From Acidimicrobiales bacterium (GTDB lineage Bacteria; Actinomycetota; Acidimicrobiia; Acidimicrobiales; Iamiaceae): a DNA stretch of 64,000 bases. The notes under the pieces were generated by a model that saw only the letters and a program-made list of their open reading frames with translations, searched no databases and was not told the DNA's origin. Positions 34,998-44,227 of this stretch are shown here, in pieces. Position 1 is the stretch's first letter. Every line of letters starts with the position of its first letter. The stretch lies in contig DASQKY010000037.1 in the NCBI GenBank assembly GCA_035630295.1, positions 28,417-92,416 on the forward strand, given 5' to 3'. A program made the position numbers and the translations under genes.

Positions 34998-36281
34998 GTG
35001 CTCGACATCAGGCGCATCCGCACCGACCTCGACGGCGTGACCGTCGAGCTGGCCCGCAAGGGCGTCGGCCCGGCCGAGGTGACCCGCGTCCACGAGCTCG
35101 ATGCCCGCCAGCGCGACGTGGCCACCCGGCGCGACGAGCTGCGCCGCCAGGTCAAGGCGCTGTCGTCCGAGGTGGGCCGCCTCCACCGAGAGGGCCAGGC
35201 CGACGAGGCCGAGGCGGCCCGGGCCGAGAGCCGGCGGCTGGGCGACGAGGAGAAGGCGCTGGCCGGCGAGGCCGACGCGCTGGCCGGCGAGATCCGCGAC
35301 CTGCTCCTGGCCATCCCCAACACCCCCCACCCGGCCACCCCCAGCGGCGCCGACGACCGTGACAACCCGGTGCTGCGGGTCACCGGCTTCGACCCCGACG
35401 GCTACGGCGAGCACCAGCGGGTGCCCCACTGGGAGACCGGCGCCGCCCTCGGCATCCTGGACGTGGAGCGGGCGGTGAAGCTCTCGGGGGCCATGTTCAC
35501 CATGCTCCGGGGGGCGGGGGCCACGCTGTCGCGGGCCCTGTGCCAGCTGGCCCTGGACCGCAACGCTGACGCCTTCGAGGAGGTCCGGCCCCCCAGCCTG
35601 GTCACCACGGCCACCCTCACCGCCACCGGGCAGCTGCCCAAGTTCGCGGAGGACGCCTACGCCATCGAGCGCGACGACCTGTGGTGCATCCCCACCGCCG
35701 AGGCGCCGCTCACGTCCCTGGCCGCCGGCGAAGTCCTCGACCCGGCCGACCTGCCGGTGCGGCTCATGGCCTACTCGCCCTGCTACCGGCGGGAGGCGGG
35801 CTCGGCCGGCCGCGACACCCGGGGCCTGCTCCGCACCCACGAGTTCGACAAGGTCGAGATCCTGGCCTACGCCACCCCGGAGCAGGCCCCCGCCCTGCTG
35901 GAGGAGATGATCGGGCGGGCCGAGGGCCTCGTCGCCGAGCTGGGGCTGGCCCACCGGGTCATCGAGATCTGCGCCGGCGACCAGGGCCAGAGCCACCACC
36001 GCAGCTTCGACATCGAGGTCTACGCCCCGGGCTGCGACCAGTGGCTGGAGGTGTCCTCGGTGTCGTGGCTCTCGGACTACCAGGCCCGCCGGGCCAGCAT
36101 CCGCTACCGGCCCGAGGGGGCCAAGGGCACGGAGCTGGTCCACACCCTCAACGGCTCGGCCCTGGCCGTGCCCCGGGTGTGGGCCGCCCTGGTCGAGACG
36201 TACCGCCGCCCCGACGGCGCCGTCACCGTCCCCGACCCGCTCCGCCCCTACATGCGGGGCGTCGAGGTCATCGGGGCATGA
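34998..36281 (+). CDS. serS: Seryl-tRNA synthetase
   Basis: A 427-residue class II synthetase. The N-terminal coiled-coil arm (residues about 30-100, rich in RR/E and A) binds the long variable arm of tRNA-Ser. Motif 2 is YRREAGSAGRDTRGLLRTHEF; motif 3 is ELVHTLNGSALAVPRVWAAL; the TAEAPLTSL serine-site loop is present. Start GTG 34998. It overlaps the following methyltransferase by 4 bases (ATGA). Confidence 0.97.
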   Translation: MLDIRRIRTDLDGVTVELARKGVGPAEVTRVHELDARQRDVATRRDELRRQVKALSSEVGRLHREGQADEAEAARAESRRLGDEEKALAGEADALAGEIRDLLLAIPNTPHPATPSGADDRDNPVLRVTGFDPDGYGEHQRVPHWETGAALGILDVERAVKLSGAMFTMLRGAGATLSRALCQLALDRNADAFEEVRPPSLVTTATLTATGQLPKFAEDAYAIERDDLWCIPTAEAPLTSLAAGEVLDPADLPVRLMAYSPCYRREAGSAGRDTRGLLRTHEFDKVEILAYATPEQAPALLEEMIGRAEGLVAELGLAHRVIEICAGDQGQSHHRSFDIEVYAPGCDQWLEVSSVSWLSDYQARRASIRYRPEGAKGTELVHTLNGSALAVPRVWAALVETYRRPDGAVTVPDPLRPYMRGVEVIGA

Positions 36282-36934
36282 GCGGCACCGTCGCCCACCT
36301 GGAGCGGGTGGTCGGGCACCCGGGCTCGACCCCGAGGCGGGCGGGGCCGGAGGCCGACGTCCACCCCATGCGGGTGCTGACCGAGGCCATGGCCGCCGAC
36401 CCGGCCTCGTGGGACGAGGCCCAGCGCCGGGAGGTGGCCGCCTTCTTCGACGGCCTGGCCCCCGAGTGGCACACCCGGGCCGGCCCGGGCCGCGACCTGC
36501 CGGTGCTCGACGCCTTCGCCCGGGGCGTGCCCGAGGGCCTGGCCGGCCCGGCCGCCGAGGTCGGTTCCGGCATCGGCCTGGCCTCGGCCACCGTGGCCTC
36601 CCGGTTCGCCCCGGCCCTGGCCGTGGAGATCTCCCCGGAGATGCTGCGCCTGGCCCCGACCGGCCCGGCCCACCGGGTGCTGGCCGACGGGGCCCGCCTG
36701 CCGGTGGCCGACGGGTCGCTGGCCGCCGTGGTGCTGATGAACGCCTTCCTGTTCGGTCCCGAGTGCGCCCGGGTGCTGCGCTCCGGGGGTGTGGTGGTGT
36801 GGGTCAACAGCCGCGGCTCGGAGACGCCCATCCACCTCCCGGCCGAAGCGGTGGTGGAGGCCCTGCCCGGGCACTGGGAGGCCACGGCCAGCGAGGCCGA
36901 CACCGCCACCTGGTGCGTGGCCGTCCGCCCCTGA
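36278..36934 (+). CDS. Class I SAM-dependent methyltransferase
   Basis: A 218-residue protein. Motif I is AAEVGSGIGLASATVA, the acidic strand is AVEISPEMLRLA, and DGARLPVADGSLAAVVLMNA plus RVLRSGGVVVWVN complete the Methyltransf_11 pattern. The substrate is unknown. It is translationally coupled to serS. Confidence 0.85.
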   Translation: MSGTVAHLERVVGHPGSTPRRAGPEADVHPMRVLTEAMAADPASWDEAQRREVAAFFDGLAPEWHTRAGPGRDLPVLDAFARGVPEGLAGPAAEVGSGIGLASATVASRFAPALAVEISPEMLRLAPTGPAHRVLADGARLPVADGSLAAVVLMNAFLFGPECARVLRSGGVVVWVNSRGSETPIHLPAEAVVEALPGHWEATASEADTATWCVAVRP

Positions 36935-36973
36935 CCGAGCAGCCGGGCGGCGGGGCCGGGCAGTGGGGCGGGC

Positions 36974-38092
36974 TCAGGCGGCGCGGCGGCGGGCGATCTC
37001 GTGGAGGCGCTCGGCGCTGATCACCCCGACCAGGACCTCCCGGTCGTCGACCACCGCCACCCACCCGGCGTCGTCCAGGAGCAGGGCGGCGAAGGCGTCC
37101 TTGAGGGTGTGGCGGTCCTGGGCCACCCGGGCGTCGAGGGCCACGGCGGCGTCGCCCACCGTGGTCGAGCCGGCCCCGTCGCCCTCGGTGGCCGAGTGGC
37201 GCAGCACGCCGACCAGGCGGCCGTCGTCGACCACCGGGGCGTGGACCCACCCGGCGGCGTCCAGGCGGCGGCGGGCCTCGGCCAGGGTCAGCCCCACCTC
37301 CAGGACCACGGCCGGGGCCTCGGCGTCGCCCCGCTCCAGGGGCAGCACGTCGAGGCGCTTCAGGCCCCGGTCGGCCCCCACGAAGCTGGCCACGAAGTCC
37401 GAGCCGGGGTCGGCCAGGATCTCCGACGGGGTGCCGTAGCGGGCCAGCACCCCGCCCTCGGCCATCACCGCGATGCGGTCGCCCAGGGTGACGGCCTCGT
37501 CGATGTCGTGGGTGACGAACATGACGGTCTTGCGCACCGTGTCCTGGAGGCGCAGGAACTCCTGCTGGAGGCGGTCCCGGCTGATGGGGTCGATGGCCCC
37601 GAAGGGCTCGTCCATGAGCAGCACCGGCGGGTCGGCGGCCAGGGCCCGGGCCACCCCGACCCGCTGGCGCTGCCCGCCCGAGAGCTGGTGGGGGTAGCGG
37701 CCCCGGTAGTCGCCGGGGGGCAGGCCGACCAGGTCCAGCAGCTCGTCGGTGCGGGCCCGGGTGCGGGCCCTGTCCCAGCCCAGCAGCCCCGGCACCGTGC
37801 CGATGTTGTCGGCCACGGTCTGGTGGGGGAACAGGCCCACCTGCTGGATCACGTAGCCGATGCGGCGGCGCAGGGCCACGGGGTCGACGTGGGTGACGTC
37901 GTCGCCGTCCAGGACGATGCGCCCCGAGGTGGGCTCGATCAACCGGTTGACCATGCGCATGGTGGTGGTCTTGCCGCACCCCGAGGGCCCCACCAGCATG
38001 CAGATCTCGCCCTCGGGGACCTCCAGCGACAGCTCCCGCACCGCCACCTGGCCGTTGTCGTAGCGCTTGGTCACCTGGTCGAGCGTGATCAT
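36974..38092 (-). CDS. Glycine betaine/choline-type ABC importer ATPase with CBS pair
   Basis: A 372-residue OpuCA/ProV-type ATPase. Walker A VGPSGCGKTTTMRM, signature QLSGGQRQRVGVARAL, Walker B LLMDEPFGAIDPI. The C-terminal part (about 255-370) contains two CBS-like repeats (AAGWVHAPVVDDGRLVGVLR; DDAGWVAVVDDREVLVGVIS), which in OpuA sense ionic strength. I start at ATG 38092 (MITLDQVTKRYDNGQ); earlier in-frame starts add only unlike sequence. It is divergent from the two permease genes. Confidence 0.92.
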   Translation of the reverse strand: MITLDQVTKRYDNGQVAVRELSLEVPEGEICMLVGPSGCGKTTTMRMVNRLIEPTSGRIVLDGDDVTHVDPVALRRRIGYVIQQVGLFPHQTVADNIGTVPGLLGWDRARTRARTDELLDLVGLPPGDYRGRYPHQLSGGQRQRVGVARALAADPPVLLMDEPFGAIDPISRDRLQQEFLRLQDTVRKTVMFVTHDIDEAVTLGDRIAVMAEGGVLARYGTPSEILADPGSDFVASFVGADRGLKRLDVLPLERGDAEAPAVVLEVGLTLAEARRRLDAAGWVHAPVVDDGRLVGVLRHSATEGDGAGSTTVGDAAVALDARVAQDRHTLKDAFAALLLDDAGWVAVVDDREVLVGVISAERLHEIARRRAA

Positions 38093-38265
38093 CGGGCCGG
38101 GCCTCTCGATGGGGGGCGGGACCGGGCCGGTACCACCGACCAGGGTCCGTTGGCACCGTCCGCCGGGGAGGCTACCGTCAGCCGGGATCCCACTGACCCA
38201 CCGGTCGCACGCTGCGGCCGACAGGCCGGCCGACCCGGGGCGCGTCACACACGCGGGAGGGCACC

Positions 38266-39051
38266 GTGCATCTCCAACACGTCACGTCGCCCTGGACCCT
38301 GGCCGTCTCCAACACCGAGCGCTGGTGGTGGGGCGAGTGGGTGGGCCGGGACGCCAACCGGGAGCTCATCGCCGATGCCACCCGGGAGCACGTCATCCTC
38401 ACCGTGGGAGCGGTGCTGCTGGGCCTGGCCATCGCCCTGCCGGCCGCGGTGGCCGTGCACCGCCACCCCCGCTTGAAGGGCGTGGTCCTGGGCACCGCCG
38501 GCGCGCTCTACACGGTGCCGTCCCTGGCCCTCTACGCCACGCTCGTCCCCTACACCGGCCTGTCCCGCACCACCGCCTTGGTGCCCCTGGTCCTCTACAC
38601 CCTGCTCATCCTGGTGCGGAACACCGTCACCGGCCTGGAGCAGGTGCCGGCCGAGGTGCGCGACGCCGCCGACGGCATGGGCCTCAGCCCCCGGCAGCGG
38701 CTGTGGAAGGTGGAGATGCCCCTGGCCCTGCCGTCGATCATGGCCGGGGTCCGCATCGCCACCGTCAGCACCATCGGCATGTTGACCATCGCCGCCCTGG
38801 TGGGCCTGGGCGGCCTGGGCCAGCTCATCCTGGTGGGCCTGAACCGGCCCGTCCGGACCGCGGTCACGGTGGGCGTCCTGCTCTCCATCGTGCTGGCCGT
38901 GGGCTCCGACGTGGGGCTGGCCGCCCTGGGCCGCCGCCTGGCCCCGTGGTCGGCCCGCCGTCGGCGCCGTGGTCCCGCCGGCCCGGTCGCCGCCCACGCC
39001 GGCGCCGGGGCCCCGGCCGACGCCGCCACCGGCGCGGTGGTGGGCGCATGA
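38266..39051 (+). CDS. Betaine/choline-type ABC importer permease 1
   Basis: A 261-residue permease with about six helices and the coupling motif AEVRDAADGMGLSPRQRLWK VEMPLALPSIMAGVR (EAA loop) of the OpuCB/ProW family. The start GTG follows GGAGGGCACC. It is followed 29 bases later by a second permease. Confidence 0.92.
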   Translation: MHLQHVTSPWTLAVSNTERWWWGEWVGRDANRELIADATREHVILTVGAVLLGLAIALPAAVAVHRHPRLKGVVLGTAGALYTVPSLALYATLVPYTGLSRTTALVPLVLYTLLILVRNTVTGLEQVPAEVRDAADGMGLSPRQRLWKVEMPLALPSIMAGVRIATVSTIGMLTIAALVGLGGLGQLILVGLNRPVRTAVTVGVLLSIVLAVGSDVGLAALGRRLAPWSARRRRRGPAGPVAAHAGAGAPADAATGAVVGA

Positions 39052-39080
39052 GCGGCCCGGCCCGGCCCGGAGGTCGGTGA

Positions 39081-39851
39081 GTGGACCAGGTCGTCGACGT
39101 CGTCAACTGGCTCCGGGACGCGGCCAACTGGCGGGGCTCCACCGGGGCGTGGGCCCGCGTCGGCGAGCACGTGCAGATCTCGGCCGTGGCCGTGCTGGCC
39201 GCGGTCGTGCTGGCCGTGCCGGGGACGCTGTGGCTGGGGCACACGCGCCGTTTCGGCCTGCTGGCCATCAACGTGTCCAACGTGGGCCGGGCCCTGCCCT
39301 CCTTCGCCATCCTGGTGGTCGGCACCCAGCTCCTGGGCCTGCTGGAGAAGCCGGTCATCGGCTCGGTCAGCGTGTTCGTGGCCCTGGTGGCCCTGGCCGT
39401 GCCCCCCATCGTGACCAACACCTACGTGGGCATGGCCGAGGTGCCCGACGAGGTGCGCGACGCGGCCCGGGGCATGGGCCTCTCCGAGGGGCAGATCCTG
39501 CGCCGGGTCGAGCTGCCCCTGGCCGTCCCGCTGATCATGGCCGGGGTCCGCACCTCGGCCGTGCAGGTGGTGGCCACCGCCACCATCGCCGCCCAGCTCG
39601 GCTTCGGGGGTCTGGGCCGCTTCATCATCGACGGTTACGCCCTGCGTTCCTCCGGCGGCTTCACCGACGTGCTGGCCGGCGCCCTGCTGGTGGCGGCCCT
39701 GGCCCTGGCCACCGAGGGGGCCCTCGGCCTGGTGCAACGGGCCCTCACCCCTCGGGGCCTGCGGATCGAGCGGCGGGCCCACCGCCCCGACCTCCTCGAC
39801 GATGCCTCGCCCGTCGGCGCCGGGCCGGAGCCCGTGCCGGTCGCAGCCTGA
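39081..39851 (+). CDS. Betaine/choline-type ABC importer permease 2
   Basis: A 256-residue permease with the EAA loop DEVRDAARGMGLSEGQILRR and VELPLAVPLIMAGVRTSAVQ, homologous to the preceding gene (OpuCD type). The first 30 residues are amphipathic (VVNWLRDAANWRGSTGAW). A GTG start follows GGAGGTCG. It works with the other permease, the CBS-ATPase and the binding protein. Confidence 0.92.
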   Translation: MDQVVDVVNWLRDAANWRGSTGAWARVGEHVQISAVAVLAAVVLAVPGTLWLGHTRRFGLLAINVSNVGRALPSFAILVVGTQLLGLLEKPVIGSVSVFVALVALAVPPIVTNTYVGMAEVPDEVRDAARGMGLSEGQILRRVELPLAVPLIMAGVRTSAVQVVATATIAAQLGFGGLGRFIIDGYALRSSGGFTDVLAGALLVAALALATEGALGLVQRALTPRGLRIERRAHRPDLLDDASPVGAGPEPVPVAA

Positions 39852-39891
39852 TCTCACCCACCCCTGACCCCACCGAAAGGCACCACCCGCC

Positions 39892-40851
39892 GTGATCACC
39901 CACCGACGCCGCCTGGCCGGCGTCCTCCTCATCCCCCTCCTGGCCCTGGCCATGGGGGCCTGCACCGACAGCGACGACGGCGACGCCACCGGCGACACGT
40001 CCGGCCCCGACACCGCCGAGTTCACGTTCCGCCCCCTGGACACCGGGGGTCCCAACACCGTGGCCGCCCTGGAGGCCGGCGACATCGACATCGCCCTCCT
40101 GTTCTCCAGCAACGGGGCCATCGCCGCCAACGACTGGGTGGCGCTGGAGGACGACCAGGGCCTCCAGCAGGCCGAGAACTTCGTGCCCGCCATCCGGACC
40201 GAGGCCACCAGCGACGACATCGCCGCCGTGCTCGACGCGGTGAGCGAGGGCCTGACCGACGACGTGATCCGGGCCGCGGTGGCCCGGGTGTCCATCGACG
40301 GCGGCAACCCCGAGGACGTGGCAGCCGACGTGCTCACCGAGCTGGACGTGCCCGCCGACCTCACCGCCGAGGGCGACCTGACCGTGGGTAGCGCCAACTT
40401 CACCGAGTCCACCCTGGTGGCCCAGATCTACGGCCAGGCCCTGGAGGCGGCCGGCGTCACCGTCGACTACACGCCCGAGATCGGCCCCCGCGACGTCTAC
40501 TTCCCGGCCCTGGAGACCGGCGAGATCGACCTCATCCCCGAGTTCACCGGCTCGCTGGCCCTGTTCCTGGACGACACGGCCGAGCCCGGCTCCGACCCGG
40601 ACGCGGCGCTGGAGGCGGCCCGCGAGCTGACCGAGTCGCGGGGCGTGACCCTCCTCGGCATCGCCCCGGCCCAGAGCGCCAACACCTTCGTGGTCACCTC
40701 CCAGACGGCCGAGAAGTACGACCTGGCCAAGATGTCCGACCTGGTCGACGTGGAGGACCCCCTGGTCCTGGGGGGCCCGCCCGAGTGCCCGGAGCGGCCG
40801 TTCTGCATCCCGGGCCTGGAGCGGCTCTACCGCCTGAAGTTCGCCTCCTAG
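39892..40851 (+). CDS. Betaine/choline-type substrate-binding lipoprotein, apparently circularly permuted OpuAC domain
   Basis: A 319-residue lipoprotein; the lipobox is ALAMGAC with Cys at 24. The two halves of the OpuAC fold appear in reverse order. Residues 43-155 (EFTFRPLDTGGPNTVAALEA; GDIDIALLFSSNGAIAANDW) resemble the usual C-terminal half. Residues 162-319 (DLTVGSANFTESTLVAQIYG; TGEIDLIPEFTGSLALFL; CIPGLERLYRLKFAS) resemble the usual N-terminal half and stop exactly where a standard protein would run on into the F.PLD.GGP segment. Both lobes are therefore complete but permuted at a hinge strand. The ribosome site is GAAAGGCACC. Confidence 0.8.
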   Translation: MITHRRRLAGVLLIPLLALAMGACTDSDDGDATGDTSGPDTAEFTFRPLDTGGPNTVAALEAGDIDIALLFSSNGAIAANDWVALEDDQGLQQAENFVPAIRTEATSDDIAAVLDAVSEGLTDDVIRAAVARVSIDGGNPEDVAADVLTELDVPADLTAEGDLTVGSANFTESTLVAQIYGQALEAAGVTVDYTPEIGPRDVYFPALETGEIDLIPEFTGSLALFLDDTAEPGSDPDAALEAARELTESRGVTLLGIAPAQSANTFVVTSQTAEKYDLAKMSDLVDVEDPLVLGGPPECPERPFCIPGLERLYRLKFAS

Positions 40852-40879
40852 GCGCGGCCCGTCCGCGAAGCTGGCGGCG

Positions 40880-41566
40880 ATGGCCGACGGCACCCCACGC
40901 CCCGACGGGACGGCGGAGGGGTCGAGCCCCGTGCTCGACCTCTCCGCCACCCGCGAGCAGTACCTCCACGACGGCCTCCACCGGGCCGACCTGGCGCCCG
41001 ACCCGCTCGACACGTTCCGGGCCTGGTACGCGACCTGGGAGGCCACCGGCCCCTACGACCCGGCCGCGGTGGCGCTGGCCACCGCCACCCCCGACGGGCG
41101 CCCGTCGGTGCGCTTCGTGCTGGTGCGCCGGGTCGACCACGGCTTCTGCTTCTTCACCGACACCACCAGCCGCAAGGGCCAGGAGCTGGCCGCCAACCCC
41201 CAGGCCGCCCTGTGCTTCGGGTGGATCGCCCTCAGCCGCCAGGTCCGGGCGGTGGGTCGGGTCGAGAGCCTGACCGTCGCCGAGGTCGACACGTACTGGC
41301 GCACCCGCCCGGTGGGCAGCCGCATCTCGGCCGCGGCGTCGGCCCAGAGCCAGCCCGTCGCCGACCGGGCCGCGCTGGAGCAGCGCCGCGACGAGGTGGC
41401 CGGCGCGGTGCGGGGCGACGACGTGCCCCGGCCCGACGGGTGGGGCGGCTACCGGCTGGTGCCCGACGAGGTGGAGGTGTGGCAGGGGCGGGCCGACCGG
41501 CTGCACGACCGCTTCCTCTACACCCGCTCCGGGCCCGGTTGGGACCTCCAGCGGCTGATGCCCTGA
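40880..41566 (+). CDS. pdxH: Pyridoxamine 5'-phosphate oxidase
   Basis: A 228-residue FMN enzyme: ATATPDGRPSVRFVLVRRVD and FCFFTDTTSRKGQELAANPQ form the FMN/PLP site, SRQVRAVGRVESL follows, and WGGYRLVPDEVEVWQGRADR with DRFLYTR is the C-terminal PNPOx dimerisation region. It oxidises PNP/PMP to pyridoxal phosphate. It follows the transporter with no clear functional link. Confidence 0.95.
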   Translation: MADGTPRPDGTAEGSSPVLDLSATREQYLHDGLHRADLAPDPLDTFRAWYATWEATGPYDPAAVALATATPDGRPSVRFVLVRRVDHGFCFFTDTTSRKGQELAANPQAALCFGWIALSRQVRAVGRVESLTVAEVDTYWRTRPVGSRISAAASAQSQPVADRAALEQRRDEVAGAVRGDDVPRPDGWGGYRLVPDEVEVWQGRADRLHDRFLYTRSGPGWDLQRLMP

Positions 41567-41618
41567 CGGGGCCGCCCCCCTCGGCGACGTGACGTCCGGC
41601 ACCTGTACGGTGCCGGCC

Positions 41619-44216
41619 ATGCCCCCCCGCCGCCGCCCCTGGTCGTCCTCCGCTCGCCGGCTGCTGGCCGTGGCCCTGGCCGCGACCCTGCTGGCCGCCG
41701 CCTGCTCGGGCGACGACGGCGACGGCGACGAGGGCGCCCGCCCCGGCGACGACGGGCCGGCCGGCACCGTCCTGGGCCAGGGCGACCGCTACGAGGCCAC
41801 CATCCGCCGGGACGGGGCCGGCGTGCCCCACATCACCGCCGACACCCTGGCCGGCGCCGCCTTCGGCCAGGGCTGGGCCAGCGGCGAGGACCGGGCCTGC
41901 GACCTGGCCGACCAGCTGGTGCGCATCCGGGGCGAGCGGGCCCGGTGGTTCGGGCCCGGCGAGGACGACGAGCACATCGCGTCGGACCTGTCGTGGCGGG
42001 CCATCGGCGTCGCCGAGGTGGCCGCGGCCGACTGGGAGACGGTCAGCGACGAGGTGCGGACCCTCCTCACCGCCTTCGCCGAGGGGTGGAACGCCCACCT
42101 GGCCGAGGTGGGGGCGGACGGGCTGGCGGGCTGGTGCGCGGGCGAGGAGTGGGTGCAGCCGGTGGAGCCGGTCGACCTCTACACCTACGCCCGCTCCATC
42201 GCTCTCCAGGCCTCCAGCGGGGCGGTGGCCGACCTGCTGGGCTCGGCCCAGCCCCCGGAGGCGACGCCCACCCCCGACGCCGGCGGTGAGGGCGGGGCCG
42301 TCGTGCCCCAGAGCACCCGGGGCGCCGGGACCGGCGCCGGCCTCGGCGGCGACGCCCCGCTGGCCTCCAACGGCTGGGCCGTCGGGGCCGAGCGCTCCAC
42401 CGCCGGCGGGGGGCTGCTGCTGGCCAACCCCCACTTCCCGTGGGAGGGCGAGCTGCGGTTCTGGGAGGTCCACCTGACCGTGCCCGGCGAGCTCGACGCC
42501 TACGGCGTGCAGCTCTCGGGCCTGCCCGGCATCGGCATCGGCTTCACCGACACCTTCGGCTGGACCCACACCGTCTCGGCCGGCAACCGCTTCACCGCCT
42601 ACACGCTCGACCTGGTCCCCGGCTCACCCACCACGTACCGCTACGGCGGCGAGGAGCGGGAGATGACCTCCGAGGAGGTCACCGTCGAGGTGCTGGGCGA
42701 CGACGGCGAGCTCACCGACGAGACCCGCACCCTGTGGCGCACCCACTACGGGCCGGTGCTCGACTTCCCCGGCGTGGGCTGGACCGACACCCAGGCCATC
42801 ACCCTGCGCGACGCCAACATCGACAACGACGAGTTCCTCGAGCAGTACATGGCCATGATGCAGGCCGACGACCTGGACGACTTCATCGCCATCCACCGCG
42901 ACGTCGGCGGCGTCCCGCTGTTCAACACCATCGCCACCTCGGCCGACGGCCGGGCCTGGTACGCCGACACCTCGGCCACCCCCGCCCTGTCGGACGAGGC
43001 CCTGACCGGCTACGAGACCTCGCTGGCCGCCGATGTCATCGTGGCCGCGGCGGCCGACGCCGGGGCCATCCTCCTGGACGGCTCCGACCCGGTCAACGAG
43101 TGGGAGGAGCGGGAGGGGGCCCGCGACCCGGGGCTGGTGCCGTACGCCGAGATGCCGGTGGCGGAGCGGTCCGACTACGTGTTCAACGCCAACGACCCGT
43201 TCTGGATCTCGCACGCCACCGAGCTGCTGGAGGGCGACTACTCGCCCCTCCACGGCCGTCAGGGCACGGCTCCCTCGCCCCGCACCCGCGAGAACGCCAC
43301 CGTCCTCGACGACACCACCGCCGAGGGCCCCTCGGGCCCGGACGGCACCTTCACCCTGGAGGAGCTGGCCGCCGCCGCGGTGCAGAACCGGGGCTACACG
43401 TCCCGGGCCCTGCGGGAGGCGGTGGTCGAGCGCTGCACCGGTGCCGCCCCGGTGGCGGTGCCGGCCCTGACCGACGACGAGGGCGCCGAGGAGCTGCCGG
43501 CCGCCACCGTGGACGTGGCCGAGGCCTGCGCCGTGCTGGAGGCGTGGGACGGCACCTACGACGTCGACTCGGTGGGCCCGCCGGTGTGGCGCGAGCTCAT
43601 GGGCCGCTTCGCCGGTGAGGACCTGACCGAGGCGGGGGCCCTGTGGGCCGAGCCCTTCGATCCCGCCGAGCCCATCGCCACCCCCCGGGGCCTGGCCCCG
43701 ATCCCCCAGCCCGACCCCGACCCGGTCCTGGTCAACCTGGCCCGGGCCGTGCAGGTCCTGGACGCAGCCGGGGTGGCCGTCGACACCGCCCTGGGCGAGG
43801 TCCAGGTGGCCGAGCGCAACGGCACCCTGGTGCCCATCCACGGCGGCCAGGGGGCCGACGGCGTCACCAACGTGGTCGAGTGGGGCGGCGGGGGCACCAT
43901 CCTGGACCCGGCCACCACCGACCTGTCCCGTGACCCGGTGGTCTCGGGTTCGGACCTGGCCGAGGTGACCGGCAGCGGCGCCGACGGCACCGGCTACCGC
44001 ATCACCTACGGCACCTCGTTCATGATGGCCCTGGCCTACGGCGAGGACGGCCCGCAGGCCCAGGTGTTCCTCACCTACGGCAACACCGAGGACCGCGACG
44101 ACCCCGCCTACCTGGCCGCCACCGAGGCGTTCTCGGACAAGGAGTGGCGCCCCGTGGCCTTCACCGAGGCCGCCGTGGCCCGGGCCGCGGTGGAGACGAT
44201 CACCGTCCGGGGCTGA
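41619..44216 (+). CDS. Penicillin acylase-family Ntn-hydrolase lipoprotein
   Basis: An 865-residue precursor. The signal peptide has lipobox LLAAAC (Cys 29). IRRDGAGVPHITADTLAGAA opens the alpha chain. The autocatalytic nucleophile serine is S250 in PLASNGWAVGAERSTAGGGL, with LLANPHFPW following. FTDTFGWTHTVSAGNRF and later NGTLVPIHGGQGADGV and ITYGTSFMMAL belong to the beta chain. Family members cleave beta-lactam side chains, acyl-homoserine lactones or other amides (PvdQ, AhlM, QuiP); the exact substrate cannot be told. Extracytoplasmic anchoring suits quorum quenching or amide scavenging. Confidence 0.9.
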   Translation: MPPRRRPWSSSARRLLAVALAATLLAAACSGDDGDGDEGARPGDDGPAGTVLGQGDRYEATIRRDGAGVPHITADTLAGAAFGQGWASGEDRACDLADQLVRIRGERARWFGPGEDDEHIASDLSWRAIGVAEVAAADWETVSDEVRTLLTAFAEGWNAHLAEVGADGLAGWCAGEEWVQPVEPVDLYTYARSIALQASSGAVADLLGSAQPPEATPTPDAGGEGGAVVPQSTRGAGTGAGLGGDAPLASNGWAVGAERSTAGGGLLLANPHFPWEGELRFWEVHLTVPGELDAYGVQLSGLPGIGIGFTDTFGWTHTVSAGNRFTAYTLDLVPGSPTTYRYGGEEREMTSEEVTVEVLGDDGELTDETRTLWRTHYGPVLDFPGVGWTDTQAITLRDANIDNDEFLEQYMAMMQADDLDDFIAIHRDVGGVPLFNTIATSADGRAWYADTSATPALSDEALTGYETSLAADVIVAAAADAGAILLDGSDPVNEWEEREGARDPGLVPYAEMPVAERSDYVFNANDPFWISHATELLEGDYSPLHGRQGTAPSPRTRENATVLDDTTAEGPSGPDGTFTLEELAAAAVQNRGYTSRALREAVVERCTGAAPVAVPALTDDEGAEELPAATVDVAEACAVLEAWDGTYDVDSVGPPVWRELMGRFAGEDLTEAGALWAEPFDPAEPIATPRGLAPIPQPDPDPVLVNLARAVQVLDAAGVAVDTALGEVQVAERNGTLVPIHGGQGADGVTNVVEWGGGGTILDPATTDLSRDPVVSGSDLAEVTGSGADGTGYRITYGTSFMMALAYGEDGPQAQVFLTYGNTEDRDDPAYLAATEAFSDKEWRPVAFTEAAVARAAVETITVRG

Positions 44217-44227
44217 CCCCGGTCGGG

